Source: Flavobacteriales bacterium (lineage in GTDB: Bacteria > Bacteroidota > Bacteroidia > Flavobacteriales_C > GCA-002722245). From it: 64,000 bases of DNA. Below the pieces are notes generated by a model. That model worked only from the letters and a program-made list of their open reading frames with translations. It did no database searches and was not told the DNA's origin. A program made the translations under genes and the position numbers. Location of the stretch: NCBI GenBank assembly GCA_023251075.1, contig JAHEZM010000006.1, forward strand, positions 62,001-126,000, given 5' to 3'. Shown here in pieces: positions 34,347 through 43,821 of the stretch; position 1 is the stretch's first letter; each line of letters opens with the position of its first letter.

Positions 34347-35633
34347 ATGATGGCAAGAAGATTTCATATATTAATTTTCGCTTTGTGCGCTGCCACTTCC
34401 CTTGCTGCGCAAAACAATTTAGATTATTACATTAGTGCTGCAAAGGTTAATAGTCCGCTCATTCAAGACAACAAAAACTTAAGCGAAGCAGCAAAAATAG
34501 AAGTAGAAAGATTAAAGGCCTATTACTCTCAACCTCAAATCTCTTTATCAGGAACCTACACCTTCGCCCCTATTATTTCTTTAGAAAATACCAAACCTCA
34601 ATTTGTAGCCAACCCTAGCGATGCCAACAGATATGCTGGTTACGATATTGCGGCAAGCAACGGTGGTGTGTATCAAGGTTTGATAAACGTGAATCAGCCT
34701 TTGTTTAACGCAGAAAAATTAAAAACAGCATCTGATCAAGCAGTAATAGCCGGACAAATTAACCAAAACAACATTCAAATTAGCAGTCACGATATTGAGA
34801 AAATGGTGACCGACCAGTACATTCTTTGCTTACAAGATTTAAAGCAAATGGATTATAGCAACACCATGATTAAACTCATCGACGACCAAAAATTCATGGT
34901 CAATAAATTCGCAGAAAGTGGATTAATGAAACAATCGGATGTTCTTTTGGTAAGCATTGAATCGCAAACACAACAAAATGCTGCCAGTGCTTTTAAAGCC
35001 ACCTACAAAAGAGATTTAATGGACTTAAATATTTTATGCGGCATTAACGACACCAATTATATTGTACTTTCCGAAATCACTTTAACAACCAACGTACCCA
35101 TTCAAGATTCTAAATTCACCCAAAAATATACGCTCGATAGTTTGAACTTCTCGATTGCCGAGCAAGTGTATGAACTAAAATACAAACCACAATTATTTGC
35201 CTTTGCCAATGCGGGCTTGAACGCTGTTTACATGCCTACACTACCCAATCGTTTTGGTATGAGCGCTGGCATAAATTTTTCGTGGAATCTTTACGATGGA
35301 AAACAAAAGGAGTACTTTCAGAAAAAAACCAACCTGCAAATTCTTTCTAATCTAGCTTACAAAAACAATTTTATAACACAGAACGATGTAAGAAAAAATA
35401 AAATCTTAAATGATATTACATCTCTTGATAACAGAATGACTATTGCTGCTGCGCAACTTACAGATTACCAAACTTTATTGGATTATTACAAAAAGGAATT
35501 GATTACCGGACAACAATCGGTGGTGACTTATGTGAATACCGTAAAAAATTTATCGGCTTTGCAACGCGATTTTGTGTTGATGCAAACCAACAAACAATTG
35601 CTTATTAATATGTACAATTACTGGAACTGGTAA
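34347..35633 (+). CDS. TolC-family outer membrane efflux protein
   Basis: The 428-residue protein has a signal peptide (MMARRFHILIFALCAATSLAAQ) and the long amphipathic helices of TolC-like proteins: LSEAAKIEVERLKAYYSQ, ISLSGTYTF strand, FAESGLMKQSDVLLVSIESQ, NLSALQRDFVLMQTNKQL. The two-fold repeat of strand-helix elements is visible, the second repeat at GMSAGINFSWNLYDGKQK. It would form the outer membrane channel of the tripartite pump. It is followed by the adaptor gene with 1 bp between, clearly one operon. Confidence 0.93.
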   Translation: MMARRFHILIFALCAATSLAAQNNLDYYISAAKVNSPLIQDNKNLSEAAKIEVERLKAYYSQPQISLSGTYTFAPIISLENTKPQFVANPSDANRYAGYDIAASNGGVYQGLINVNQPLFNAEKLKTASDQAVIAGQINQNNIQISSHDIEKMVTDQYILCLQDLKQMDYSNTMIKLIDDQKFMVNKFAESGLMKQSDVLLVSIESQTQQNAASAFKATYKRDLMDLNILCGINDTNYIVLSEITLTTNVPIQDSKFTQKYTLDSLNFSIAEQVYELKYKPQLFAFANAGLNAVYMPTLPNRFGMSAGINFSWNLYDGKQKEYFQKKTNLQILSNLAYKNNFITQNDVRKNKILNDITSLDNRMTIAAAQLTDYQTLLDYYKKELITGQQSVVTYVNTVKNLSALQRDFVLMQTNKQLLINMYNYWNW

Positions 35634-35634
35634 T

Positions 35635-36561
35635 ATGAAAAGAATAAAAACAAACATCGTCCTATTTATATTTTCCTTTATGGCTGTTGCCTGCAATCAA
35701 GATGTAGAAAATACAGAAGCTGAACTTTCTCCCAAAACTCCGGTAGAGATTGTTCACATCGAAAATGGTTCCATCGCCAGCAGTCTGCCCTTATTAGCAA
35801 GCACTGTTTATTTAAAACGGAACGTTGTTACCGCACAAATACCAGCTTTTATCACCAAAGTAAATATTCGTTTGGGCGATAAAATAAATAAAGGTGATGT
35901 GTTGTATGAATTGGAAACCAAAGAAAGAAGAGCTTATGGCAATCAAACTTCTTCGCTAGATTCTTCACTCAAAAACTTTGGAATTATAAAAGTGTGCGCT
36001 TCTGCTTCGGGCATCATTAGCACTTTAGATAAACAACAAACAGGCGATTACGTTTTAGAAGGAACACAAATGTGTACCATCGCAGAATCGGGTGATTTGG
36101 CTTTTCAAATTAACGTTCCTTTTGAATTTAGCGCCTATGTTAAAGTGGGTGGAACTTGTACGATAACACTTCCCGACAACAGCACACGCACGGCCACCAT
36201 CACCACTCCGCTTAGTTCTATGAATGCGCTTTCTCAAACACAAACTATTTTAGCTAAAGTCAATGACAATCTTTTCTTACCAGAAAATTTAATTCTCAAA
36301 GTTCAAATAAACAAAGCTCCCGATGGTGCCAAACAAGTGCTACCTAAAGCTTGTGTGTTGAGCGATGAAATGATGAAAGAGTTTTGGATTATGAAATTAT
36401 TAAACGACAGCACCGCTATCAAAATTCTGGTGAAAACAGGAAATAAAAATCTTAATGAAGTAGAAATTATTGAACCTCAATTTAGCAACGGCGATAGAAT
36501 TATCATCAGCGGAAATTATGGTTTAGACGATACTGCTTCTGTTAAAATCATCAATAAATAA
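35635..36561 (+). CDS. RND efflux periplasmic adaptor, lipoprotein
   Basis: The 308-residue protein has a lipoprotein signal with lipobox AVAC and Cys20 (FIFSFMAVACNQ). Residues 55-100 form a lipoyl-like hairpin half (AQIPAFITKVNIRLGDKINKG), with the second half after a very short helix (KVCASASGIISTLDKQQTGD). Beta-barrel (CTITLPDNSTRTATITT) and membrane-proximal segments follow. The alpha-hairpin is much shortened compared with AcrA-type adaptors. It sits between tolC-like and permease genes at 1-bp and 6-bp spacing, which fixes its role as adaptor of this pump. Confidence 0.9.
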   Translation: MKRIKTNIVLFIFSFMAVACNQDVENTEAELSPKTPVEIVHIENGSIASSLPLLASTVYLKRNVVTAQIPAFITKVNIRLGDKINKGDVLYELETKERRAYGNQTSSLDSSLKNFGIIKVCASASGIISTLDKQQTGDYVLEGTQMCTIAESGDLAFQINVPFEFSAYVKVGGTCTITLPDNSTRTATITTPLSSMNALSQTQTILAKVNDNLFLPENLILKVQINKAPDGAKQVLPKACVLSDEMMKEFWIMKLLNDSTAIKILVKTGNKNLNEVEIIEPQFSNGDRIIISGNYGLDDTASVKIINK

Positions 36562-36567
36562 AGGGTT

Positions 36568-39500
36568 ATGTTGAACAACAAAAACTACTATCAGGTTTTT
36601 ACTAAACCTATTTTATTTATTGCGCTTTTGCTTTTAATGGCGGGAATTTTCTCGTACTCAAAAATGCAAACCAATCTTTTTCCTGAGGTTCAATTTCCAC
36701 GAATCACCATTATTGCAGATGCCGGACAAGTTCCTGTTGACCGCATGATGATTACTGTGACCAAGCCTTTAGAGAGTGCAGTGAAAAGAGTGCAAGGCGT
36801 AACCACCGTAAAAAGCAGCACCAGCAGAGGAACTTGCACCATTGATATTTATTTTGACTGGGGATTGGATACCTACGGCAAAAAAACACAAATAGAAAGT
36901 CGCATCAATGAGATTAAAAACTTTCTTCCGCCTGGTGTAAATCTTTCTATTGAGGTGATGAATCAATCATTGTTTCCTGTGTATGGATATACGCTCGAGA
37001 GTCCCACACACAGCGAAGTAGCCCTTCGCGACCAAGCCAACTTATTGCTTCGTCCGATCTTCTCTCAAGTAAACGGAATCTCCAATGTGGTGGTACGCGG
37101 TGGTAAAGCGAAAGATTTTGTAATTGTTCCCGATGCCATTAAAATGTCGTCGCTTGGTATCTCGCCTAATTCTATCATTACAGCTTTCAATAATAACAAT
37201 TTCGTTTTGTCGAATGGTTATGTTTCTGATTACCGTCGACTCTATCTTTCCCTTACCGACACAAGAGTTAACAACATTGATGAGCTGGAAAACATCATTA
37301 TAAAAAACGATGGAAATAGAATAGTTCGACTCAATGAAATTGCGAAAATTGAAATTCAAGAACAACAAGAATTTTTAATTATCAATGCAAACGGAAGCAA
37401 TGCTGTACTTATCGATTTAGTAAAACAACCAGGTATCAATCTAATTGAATTCGCTAAAGATGCTGAAACTCACGCTGCCGAAGCACAAAAATTATTGCCT
37501 AAAGGATACCTATTAAAACCATATTACAACCAAAGCGCTTTTGTTGGCGATAGCATTAGCAGCGTGGTAGAAACCATTTACGAAGGTTTATTTTTGGCCA
37601 TCATCGTAATGATTTTCTTCCTTCGCTCGGCTCGTGCAAGCTTAGTAGTAATGCTTACTATACCTGTTACTCTGGCGTTCACTATGCTGGTTCTTTTTTT
37701 GGCCGACATCAGCATCAACATCATGTCATTAGGTGCAATCGCAGCTTCTATAGGTTTAATTATCGACGACGCCATCGTTATCATTGAACAGATTTACCGT
37801 GGCCACGAAGATCATCCCGAAAAGGATAAATACACCATTGTTAAAGAAGCCATCAAAGATTTATTTCCTGCCATGATTGGCTCTTCCTTGGCCACGATCG
37901 TTATTCACTTTCCTTTCCGCTTGATGAGTGGATTGGCTGGAAGTTTCTTTAAAGAGCTTTCTGATACGATGCAATTAACCATGATTACTTCTTTCTTAGT
38001 GACGTGGCTGCTGCTTCCCGTTTTACATTTATTGATTGGCTACAAAGCTTCTTTAAAACCAAAAGAACACAACATGGATAAGTCCATGAAAAAATTGAGC
38101 TGGCTAACCTGGTTTTTCAAGAAACCTGCTTTTGCTATTGTGTTGGTTTTAGCATTGGCTGGCTCGGCCTATTGGGCTTCAGGAAAATTAGAAACTGGCT
38201 TTCTGCCAGAACTAGATGAAGGCACGATTGTCCTCGACTATATTTCTCCCGCAGGAACTACCATTGAAGAGACCGATGCGATGTGCAAGCAAATTGAGAA
38301 AATAATTATGAAACACCCCGACGTGGAATCGTATTCGCGCAGAACAGGTACGCACATGGCTTTTCGCAGCGACCCGCCTAACATAGGCGACTATTCTATT
38401 CAACTAAAAAAGGAAAGAACAAAAACTACTGATGAAGTTATTAATGAATTGAGAAGAGAAGTGGTTGCTACCGTTCCTGTAATGGAAGAAATTTCTTTCG
38501 GACAAAGAATTTCTGATTTGCTGGGTGACTTGATGAGTTCACCTTCTCCTATTCAAATTAAAATATTTGGTAACGATTACGAAGTACTTCAAAAATTAGC
38601 AAAGCATGCCGATTCTTTATTGCAAAAGGTAGAAGGTGTTACTGATATCAACAATGGATTGGTAACAGCTGGGCCATCATTAATATTCACTCCCGACCAA
38701 GAAAAATTGAGTTTGTATAAAATTTCTTTAACTGAATTCCAAAGTCAGTTAACGGCTTACACCTCGGGAATTTCATTGGGCATGAATGCAAATATCCCTA
38801 CCCCGTCTCCAGCACAGGCAGCGATGACGGGAGGTTTACAAATAGGTCAAATGCAAGATGGAGAACAAATGAGAAGAATAGTGATGAAGTTTGCCGATTT
38901 TAAAACGAACGATTTAGACAAATTGAAACAACAACTTATTTTCTTGGCTGACGGAACAACGCGTCCGCTATCATTTTTCACCGATATCAAAATTATTCCT
39001 GGTGAAATTGAATACCGCAGAGAAGATTTAAAATCGGCGGTAATTCTTACTGCCCGTTTAGAAAACAGAGATTTGGGAAGCGCCATGAAAGCCATTCAAA
39101 AAACTTTGAATAGCAATCTTCCTTTACCAAATGCCTATACTATTTCATATGGTGGAGCCTATGCCGAACAACAACAATCGTTTGATGAATTACTCACCAT
39201 TTTAGGTATGGCTATCTTGTTTGTATTTGGGGTATTGATGTTTTTATTTAAAGAATGGATTTTGTCGATTTTGGTATTATTCATTTCAGTAATGGGCATT
39301 TCAGGCTGCATACTGGGCTTGTATTTAATGAACATTCCACTAAACGTTAGCAGCTATACAGGCATCATTATGATTGTGGGCATCATTGCCGAAAATGCAA
39401 TATTTACAGTTTGTCAGTTTAAACTCAATTTAAAAGAAACAGGCGACATTGATACATCCATTAACTATGCAATAGCGCTAAGAATTCGTCCGAAATTAAT

Positions 39501-39669
39501 GACCGCCATCGGCGCCATTCTTGCATTATTTCCATTGGCAATGGGTATTGGCTTAGGCGCTCAAATGCAACAACCATTAGCAGTTGCGGTAATTGGTGGA
39601 TTTATGGTTGGACTACCATTACTTTTGTTAGTCTTTCCCAGTTTATTAAGGTTGATGTATAGAAAGTAA
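36568..39669 (+). CDS. RND-family efflux permease
   Basis: The 1,033-residue protein is a full-length AcrB/HAE-type permease with 12 membrane segments and two large periplasmic loops. Signatures: N-terminal KPILFIALLLLMAGIFSY, FPRITIIADAGQVPVDRM, TM4 proton-relay segment AASIGLIIDDAIVIIEQIYRG with the paired Asp, and the C-terminal half TGIIMIVGIIAENAIF. The TM10 Lys of AcrB is not evident. It exports substrates from the periplasm or inner leaflet; the substrate is unknown, and it could also be heavy-metal or lipid related. It is the last gene of the two-component-pump cluster. Confidence 0.95.
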   Translation: MLNNKNYYQVFTKPILFIALLLLMAGIFSYSKMQTNLFPEVQFPRITIIADAGQVPVDRMMITVTKPLESAVKRVQGVTTVKSSTSRGTCTIDIYFDWGLDTYGKKTQIESRINEIKNFLPPGVNLSIEVMNQSLFPVYGYTLESPTHSEVALRDQANLLLRPIFSQVNGISNVVVRGGKAKDFVIVPDAIKMSSLGISPNSIITAFNNNNFVLSNGYVSDYRRLYLSLTDTRVNNIDELENIIIKNDGNRIVRLNEIAKIEIQEQQEFLIINANGSNAVLIDLVKQPGINLIEFAKDAETHAAEAQKLLPKGYLLKPYYNQSAFVGDSISSVVETIYEGLFLAIIVMIFFLRSARASLVVMLTIPVTLAFTMLVLFLADISINIMSLGAIAASIGLIIDDAIVIIEQIYRGHEDHPEKDKYTIVKEAIKDLFPAMIGSSLATIVIHFPFRLMSGLAGSFFKELSDTMQLTMITSFLVTWLLLPVLHLLIGYKASLKPKEHNMDKSMKKLSWLTWFFKKPAFAIVLVLALAGSAYWASGKLETGFLPELDEGTIVLDYISPAGTTIEETDAMCKQIEKIIMKHPDVESYSRRTGTHMAFRSDPPNIGDYSIQLKKERTKTTDEVINELRREVVATVPVMEEISFGQRISDLLGDLMSSPSPIQIKIFGNDYEVLQKLAKHADSLLQKVEGVTDINNGLVTAGPSLIFTPDQEKLSLYKISLTEFQSQLTAYTSGISLGMNANIPTPSPAQAAMTGGLQIGQMQDGEQMRRIVMKFADFKTNDLDKLKQQLIFLADGTTRPLSFFTDIKIIPGEIEYRREDLKSAVILTARLENRDLGSAMKAIQKTLNSNLPLPNAYTISYGGAYAEQQQSFDELLTILGMAILFVFGVLMFLFKEWILSILVLFISVMGISGCILGLYLMNIPLNVSSYTGIIMIVGIIAENAIFTVCQFKLNLKETGDIDTSINYAIALRIRPKLMTAIGAILALFPLAMGIGLGAQMQQPLAVAVIGGFMVGLPLLLLVFPSLLRLMYRK

Positions 39670-39671
39670 AG

Positions 39672-39679
39672 TATATTTG
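39672..39679 (+). promoter_or_regulatory. Putative -7 promoter box of the P-loop ATPase gene
   Basis: TATATTTG is an exact TAnnTTTG match in the gap after the permease gene, with a TTG at 39652-39654 as a possible -33 box (17-bp spacing). The ATG is 37 bp downstream. Confidence 0.45.
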
Positions 39680-39716
39680 AATATATAATATTGAATAATA
39701 CTTTTAACTTTCCTGC

Positions 39717-40238
39717 ATGCAACGCATCATTATTACAGGCGCACCATGCACGGGAAAAACTAGCATTTTGCAAACTCTGGCTGCGAAGGGTTATTCTACT
39801 TTTAAAGAAGTGGCACGCGAAATAATTAAGCAAGAGTTACAAAAAGGAAGCGATATTTTACCTTGGCAAAATTTAAATGCTTTTAGCAAAACTGTTCTTC
39901 CCCTGCAAATAGAAAATCACCAAAAAGCAATTCAGGGTTTAAACTTTTACGACAGAGGAATTCCCGATATAGCCGCTTATCAGCAAAAAAGCAATCAGCC
40001 TATTTTCGATGAATTACAAAAGGCAATAGAACAACATCGTTACCACGAAAAAGTATTCATTACTCCACCCTGGAAAGAAATTTACCACAACGACACAGAG
40101 CGAAAAGAGAGCTTTGAACAAGCCATGAAAATACATTATCATCTGGAAAAAATTTATTTGAAACATGGCTACCTTCTATTGGAAATACCCTTATTGGAAA
40201 AAGAAGAAAGAGTTGAGTTTATTTTGAAAAGCATTTAA
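39717..40238 (+). CDS. Small P-loop (AAA_28-type) ATPase or kinase
   Basis: The 173-residue protein has a P-loop ITGAPCTGKTSILQTLAAKGY at the N-terminus, KEVAREIIKQE, FYDRGIPDIAAYQQ as the DRG/Walker B-like segment, and VFITPPWKEIYHNDTERKESFEQA, the usual layout of the AAA_28 / NadR-like kinase family. The substrate is unknown; related proteins act on small metabolites or nucleotides. The last 58 bp of the gene (EIPLLEKEERVEFILKSI and stop) plus 15 bp downstream are repeated at 41839-41911 before recQ, with 9 mismatches in 73 positions. Confidence 0.85.
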   Translation: MQRIIITGAPCTGKTSILQTLAAKGYSTFKEVAREIIKQELQKGSDILPWQNLNAFSKTVLPLQIENHQKAIQGLNFYDRGIPDIAAYQQKSNQPIFDELQKAIEQHRYHEKVFITPPWKEIYHNDTERKESFEQAMKIHYHLEKIYLKHGYLLLEIPLLEKEERVEFILKSI

Positions 40239-40253
40239 GCACATTGCCTTTCA
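40181..40253 (+). repeat. 73-bp direct repeat, copy 1 (end of ATPase gene)
   Basis: It covers the last 58 bp of the ATPase gene and 15 bp of downstream DNA. It aligns without gaps to 41839-41911: 64 of 73 positions are identical, all nine differences fall in the first 40, and the last 33 are identical. Confidence 0.92.
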
Positions 40254-40254
40254 A

Positions 40255-40653
40255 CTACTCTTTTTTGAAAGTAAAAAACAAAGTAACATCCTCTACTCCT
40301 TGGTCATTAGTTCCAATAACACTAAGAACTAAATCATTATCTTTTAAGGTTTCAACCATGTAATTGGTTTCATCTTTTGATACATTATTAATCGATTTAA
40401 CAATTCCTTTTTTTATGTTATATGTGTAAGACATTGTCATATCAACTTTAATCTGATGTATAAAGAGAGGGAGATGAAAATATCCACGTTTGAGCTGTTG
40501 AATCAGAAATATTATCAGAGAAAATTGTACTCCCATTTTCTTTCCCGCTTAAATTAATCAGTTTCCATGTTCCTTCTATGTTAGTAGAATATTCTTTGTC
40601 CTTGTTACAAGATAAAACCACTAGAGATAAAATACTAACGTAAAATATTTCAT
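40255..40653 (-). pseudogene. Frameshifted lipoprotein gene, lipocalin-like
   Basis: The ATG at 40653 lies 5 bp after the stop of the upstream barrel gene and opens MKYFTLVF, but then hits TAG. Restoring one T in the following T-run gives MKYFTLVFLSLVVLSCNKDK, a textbook lipoprotein signal. That shifted frame continues ...NIEGTWKLINLSGKENGS...TWIFSSPSLYTSD and stops; a one-base change at the TTAAA there rejoins the original frame with KVDMTMSYTYNIKKGIVK to KKE. The two shifts compensate, so both ends are in the same frame and only the middle is displaced. The intact product would be a lipocalin-like lipoprotein of about 132 residues (GTWKLI start). Sequencing error or real decay cannot be separated here. 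Confidence 0.7.
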
Positions 40654-40658
40654 ATATA

Positions 40659-41669
40659 TTAATATTGCCAACCTAATTTAAATTGAAAATCCAAAGGAAA
40701 ACCAGTTGTTGAATACCACCAATCATTTTTTTTATTTTTTTCAGCTTCCGAAACAACAGAAACAATAGGGGGGATATAGTAATGTATGCCTACTATTGTT
40801 TCGATATTTAAATGAGTGCCTATAAGTAGTTTATAACCACCAGCTATTCCTCCTCCAAAACTAAATCCAAATCTCCTTTCTTCTATTTGATTTAAACCCG
40901 AATATAAATAACCACATCCCATTTTCCCTTGAATAAAAGCCCCTTCTGTATTTCCATGTTTTTTTGAATACCTTCTAACAAACAATTCACCTCTGTATCC
41001 ATATAAACCGAAATAGTACGCACTAACCGCTATTCCATATGAGGATCTCACTCCTGCGGTTCTTTCATACTGAAATCTTATTTTGGGATTCAAAGGACCG
41101 AAGGCAGCAGAAAAATTTTGTTTGAATTTACTTTCGGTTTTAGAAGGACAATTCTTATGCTTTAATTTATTAAAATTATATCCAAATCTAATCCCAGCCC
41201 ATGGTTCAAAAACCAAACCTGAAACATCATAAAAAGCAGGATTAATTGACATTCCTAAATAAAATTTATCATTGCTAAACAAGTATTTATAACCCGCTTG
41301 TATAAATAACACTAAATACTCAATAGAACCATTTCCAAAATTCCCAGGAGTACCCGCAATACCAAAGTCAAATAAATGTTTGTTACTTAATCTGTAAAAA
41401 CATTTTAATTGAATAGGAAGGCCAGGCATATATGTGTGAGTAATAAACCCGTAGGTGAGTTGAGGAGAAAAACCAATTCCTAAATTCATCCCCCAATGTT
41501 TATTAAAATTTATTATTCTTTGATAATTTATAGAATAATAGCCTCCAACACCGCCCACTTCAAGAAAAACACTATTTAATCGATCACCAACTTCGTTCTG
41601 TTGTGCATGAAGATTATAAAAACAAATCCATACTACCACAACATTCAAGAGTTTCTTCATTGTCTTCAA
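40659..41669 (-). CDS. Outer-membrane barrel-type protein of unknown function
   Basis: The 336-residue protein has a signal peptide (MKKLLNVVVVWICFYNLHAQ after a short MKT) and alternating amphipathic strands with aromatic girdles (VGGYYSINYQRIINFNKHWGM, PIQLKCFYRLSNKHLFDFG, FRYGYNF-like segments, YGYRGELFVRRYSKK, GFSFGGGIAGGYKLLIG), ending in PLDFQFKLGWQY, an aromatic last residue as typical for outer membrane barrels. I do not recognise a specific family. It lies with the frameshifted lipoprotein gene inside the 1.66-kb module between direct repeats. Confidence 0.7.
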   Translation of the reverse strand: MKTMKKLLNVVVVWICFYNLHAQQNEVGDRLNSVFLEVGGVGGYYSINYQRIINFNKHWGMNLGIGFSPQLTYGFITHTYMPGLPIQLKCFYRLSNKHLFDFGIAGTPGNFGNGSIEYLVLFIQAGYKYLFSNDKFYLGMSINPAFYDVSGLVFEPWAGIRFGYNFNKLKHKNCPSKTESKFKQNFSAAFGPLNPKIRFQYERTAGVRSSYGIAVSAYYFGLYGYRGELFVRRYSKKHGNTEGAFIQGKMGCGYLYSGLNQIEERRFGFSFGGGIAGGYKLLIGTHLNIETIVGIHYYIPPIVSVVSEAEKNKKNDWWYSTTGFPLDFQFKLGWQY

Positions 41670-41838
41670 ATTAAATAATAGCTTTTAAAACTGTATTTTC
41701 TACAACCATAAAATAAACCCCTAAGTTATTTTTTATTATAAGGCTAATATAGTGTTCCTTTTCAAGGAAAGAAGTTAAAACCTCTATATTCATTCGCTCT
41801 ATCGCTAAGTTACCTTCGTAAACTTAGCGAAGCTCTGT

Positions 41839-41911
41839 GGAAGTGCCCGTATTGAAAAGAGAGGAGAGAATTGAGTTCATTTTGAAAAGCATTTAAGCAC
41901 ATTGCCTTTCA
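41839..41911 (+). repeat. 73-bp direct repeat, copy 2, ATPase C-terminal remnant
   Basis: This copy still reads EVPVLKREERIEFILKSI and stop in frame, equal to the end of the ATPase at 40238 with conservative changes (I to V, L to V, E to K, V to I) and several silent ones. No start or upstream part of such a gene is present. It therefore is a remnant, 25 bp before recQ. Confidence 0.9.
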
Positions 41912-41936
41912 CACTTATATCTATTACTTTTACCCA

Positions 41937-43808
41937 ATGCCATTTACACCTAAGGAAATATTAAATGATGTTTTTGGATTAGATGAATTCCGTCCCTTCC
42001 AGGAAGAAATTATTTATTCCGTACTGAGTAAAAAACACACTTTAGGAATTCTACCTACAGGTTCAGGGAAATCGCTTTGCTACCAGATTCCGGGAATTAT
42101 GCTTTCGGGAATTACCATTGTGGTGAGTCCCTTGATTGCCTTAATGAATGATCAGGTTAGAAGATTACAAAAATTGGATATTAAAGTTGCCGGAATTTTC
42201 GGTAACATGAGGCAAGAACAAATTGATATCGCTTTAGAAAATTGCAAATTCGGCGAAGTGAAATTTTTGTTTCTATCTCCTGAAAGATTACAATCTTTAC
42301 TAATAAAAACACGCATAAAACAAATGCAGGTTTCGTTAATCGTGATGGATGAAGCACATTGCATTTCACAGTGGGGGCACGATTTCCGTCCGAGCTATTT
42401 CAACGTAAAACTATTGAGAGAGTGGCACCCCGATGTTCCTGTTTTAGCACTCACCGCCACTGCCACTAAAAAAGTAGAGGATGATATTTTAAAAATTCTC
42501 GACATTCCTAAAACCAAAATTTTTCAAGGGAGTTATCACCGAAAACAATTATCATATTACATTCAAAAAAGTGAAAATAAATTCACCGACTTGATCAATA
42601 TCATAGAAAGAAAAAAAGCGTCGGGAATCATTTATGTGAATAAAAGAAAACTGGTAGAAGTGTTGCATGAAGAATTGAAGAGACACCAAATTCCCAGTGA
42701 AAAATATCACGCAGGAATTGAAGCCAAAGAAAAAGAAAAAGCAGCTAAAAGCTGGATGAATAGTGATGATAAATGGATGATTGCTACCTCTGCTTTTGGA
42801 ATGGGGATCGATAAAGCCAATGTTAGAACCATTATTCATTTTCATGTTCCTTCTTCTATGGAAGAATATTATCAGGAAAGCGGAAGAGCAGGAAGAGATG
42901 GTAAAGATGCGGAGTCGATAATCTTATACAACCAAGACGATATTGAATTTTTAAAATTAAATATTGAATGGGCTTTTCCAGAAAGAGAACTAATTAAAAA
43001 AGTATATAATTCTCTTTTCAATTACAAGCAAATTGCGTTGGGTGCTGGCGCTGAAACAGGCTTTTCTTTTGACTTAGCCGACTTCTCTAAAAAGTTTGAT
43101 GTACCAGCAAAAAAAACTTACTACGCCATTGAAATTTTAGAAAAATGCAGCTACTTATTTCAAACTGAAAGTGTACAAAACAGTTCTAAAATAAAAGTAA
43201 TTGGAACGAAAGAAGTACTGAACAAACTTAGCGCAAATGAAAGTACGGAAGGAAAAGTAATAGGTGTATTACTAAGATCATATACAGGTTTGCTGAGTGA
43301 AGCAATGCCTATTAGTGAAAGCTTAATTGCTGAACGTTGCTCTCTTTCTCGCGACGAGGTAATCAATACGCTACAACGCTTAGAACAAAAAGAAATAGTA
43401 GAGTATGAATTGATGTCGTTTCTACCTAAAATCATTTTTTCCCAAGATAGAATTGAAACTCAGTATCTACACATTCCCAAAGAAATATTAGAAGACAGAA
43501 AAAAAATCAAAGAAGCACAAGTAACTTCTATGATTGATTTCACCACCAATAAACTACAGTGCAGAGACCAGTTAATTTGTTCTTATTTCAATGAAGACAT
43601 TGCGCGTTGCATGCACTGTGATAATTGCAAAAATCCACACGACACAAAATCAATTGAGGAATTTCTTTTACACACCTTAAAAGAGAAAAAAAATATTGAT
43701 CAAATTATTAATTTGTCACCTTTCCTTAAACCAGAAACGTTAGCTGTTTTAAGAGCTCTTATTGATTTAGGAGAAGTAAAATACAAGGAAGATTTTTTTT
43801 GGGTTTGA
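41937..43808 (+). CDS. recQ: RecQ-family DNA helicase
   Basis: The 623-residue SF2 helicase has Walker A in LGILPTGSGKSLCYQIPG (39-51), VVSPLIALMNDQV, the DEAH box VMDEAHCISQWGHDFRPSY, motif III LALTATAT, motif V ATSAFGMGIDKANVR and motif VI YYQESGRAGRDGK. The zinc-binding cysteines of the RecQ-Ct lie late in the protein (CRDQLICSYF...CMHCDNCKN, about residues 541-567), after an insertion that looks like a winged helix, and no clear HRDC follows. RecQ unwinds 3'-5' in recombination and fork repair. The separation of the zinc motif from the core is the layout of the shorter Bacteroidota RecQ. Confidence 0.94.
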   Translation: MPFTPKEILNDVFGLDEFRPFQEEIIYSVLSKKHTLGILPTGSGKSLCYQIPGIMLSGITIVVSPLIALMNDQVRRLQKLDIKVAGIFGNMRQEQIDIALENCKFGEVKFLFLSPERLQSLLIKTRIKQMQVSLIVMDEAHCISQWGHDFRPSYFNVKLLREWHPDVPVLALTATATKKVEDDILKILDIPKTKIFQGSYHRKQLSYYIQKSENKFTDLINIIERKKASGIIYVNKRKLVEVLHEELKRHQIPSEKYHAGIEAKEKEKAAKSWMNSDDKWMIATSAFGMGIDKANVRTIIHFHVPSSMEEYYQESGRAGRDGKDAESIILYNQDDIEFLKLNIEWAFPERELIKKVYNSLFNYKQIALGAGAETGFSFDLADFSKKFDVPAKKTYYAIEILEKCSYLFQTESVQNSSKIKVIGTKEVLNKLSANESTEGKVIGVLLRSYTGLLSEAMPISESLIAERCSLSRDEVINTLQRLEQKEIVEYELMSFLPKIIFSQDRIETQYLHIPKEILEDRKKIKEAQVTSMIDFTTNKLQCRDQLICSYFNEDIARCMHCDNCKNPHDTKSIEEFLLHTLKEKKNIDQIINLSPFLKPETLAVLRALIDLGEVKYKEDFFWV

Positions 43809-43821
43809 CAAATAAAGTCCA

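Noticed and set aside
40181-41911. Insertion sequence or transposon
   Set aside because: There is no transposase, and the repeats are direct copies of a gene end, not terminal inverted repeats or short target duplications.
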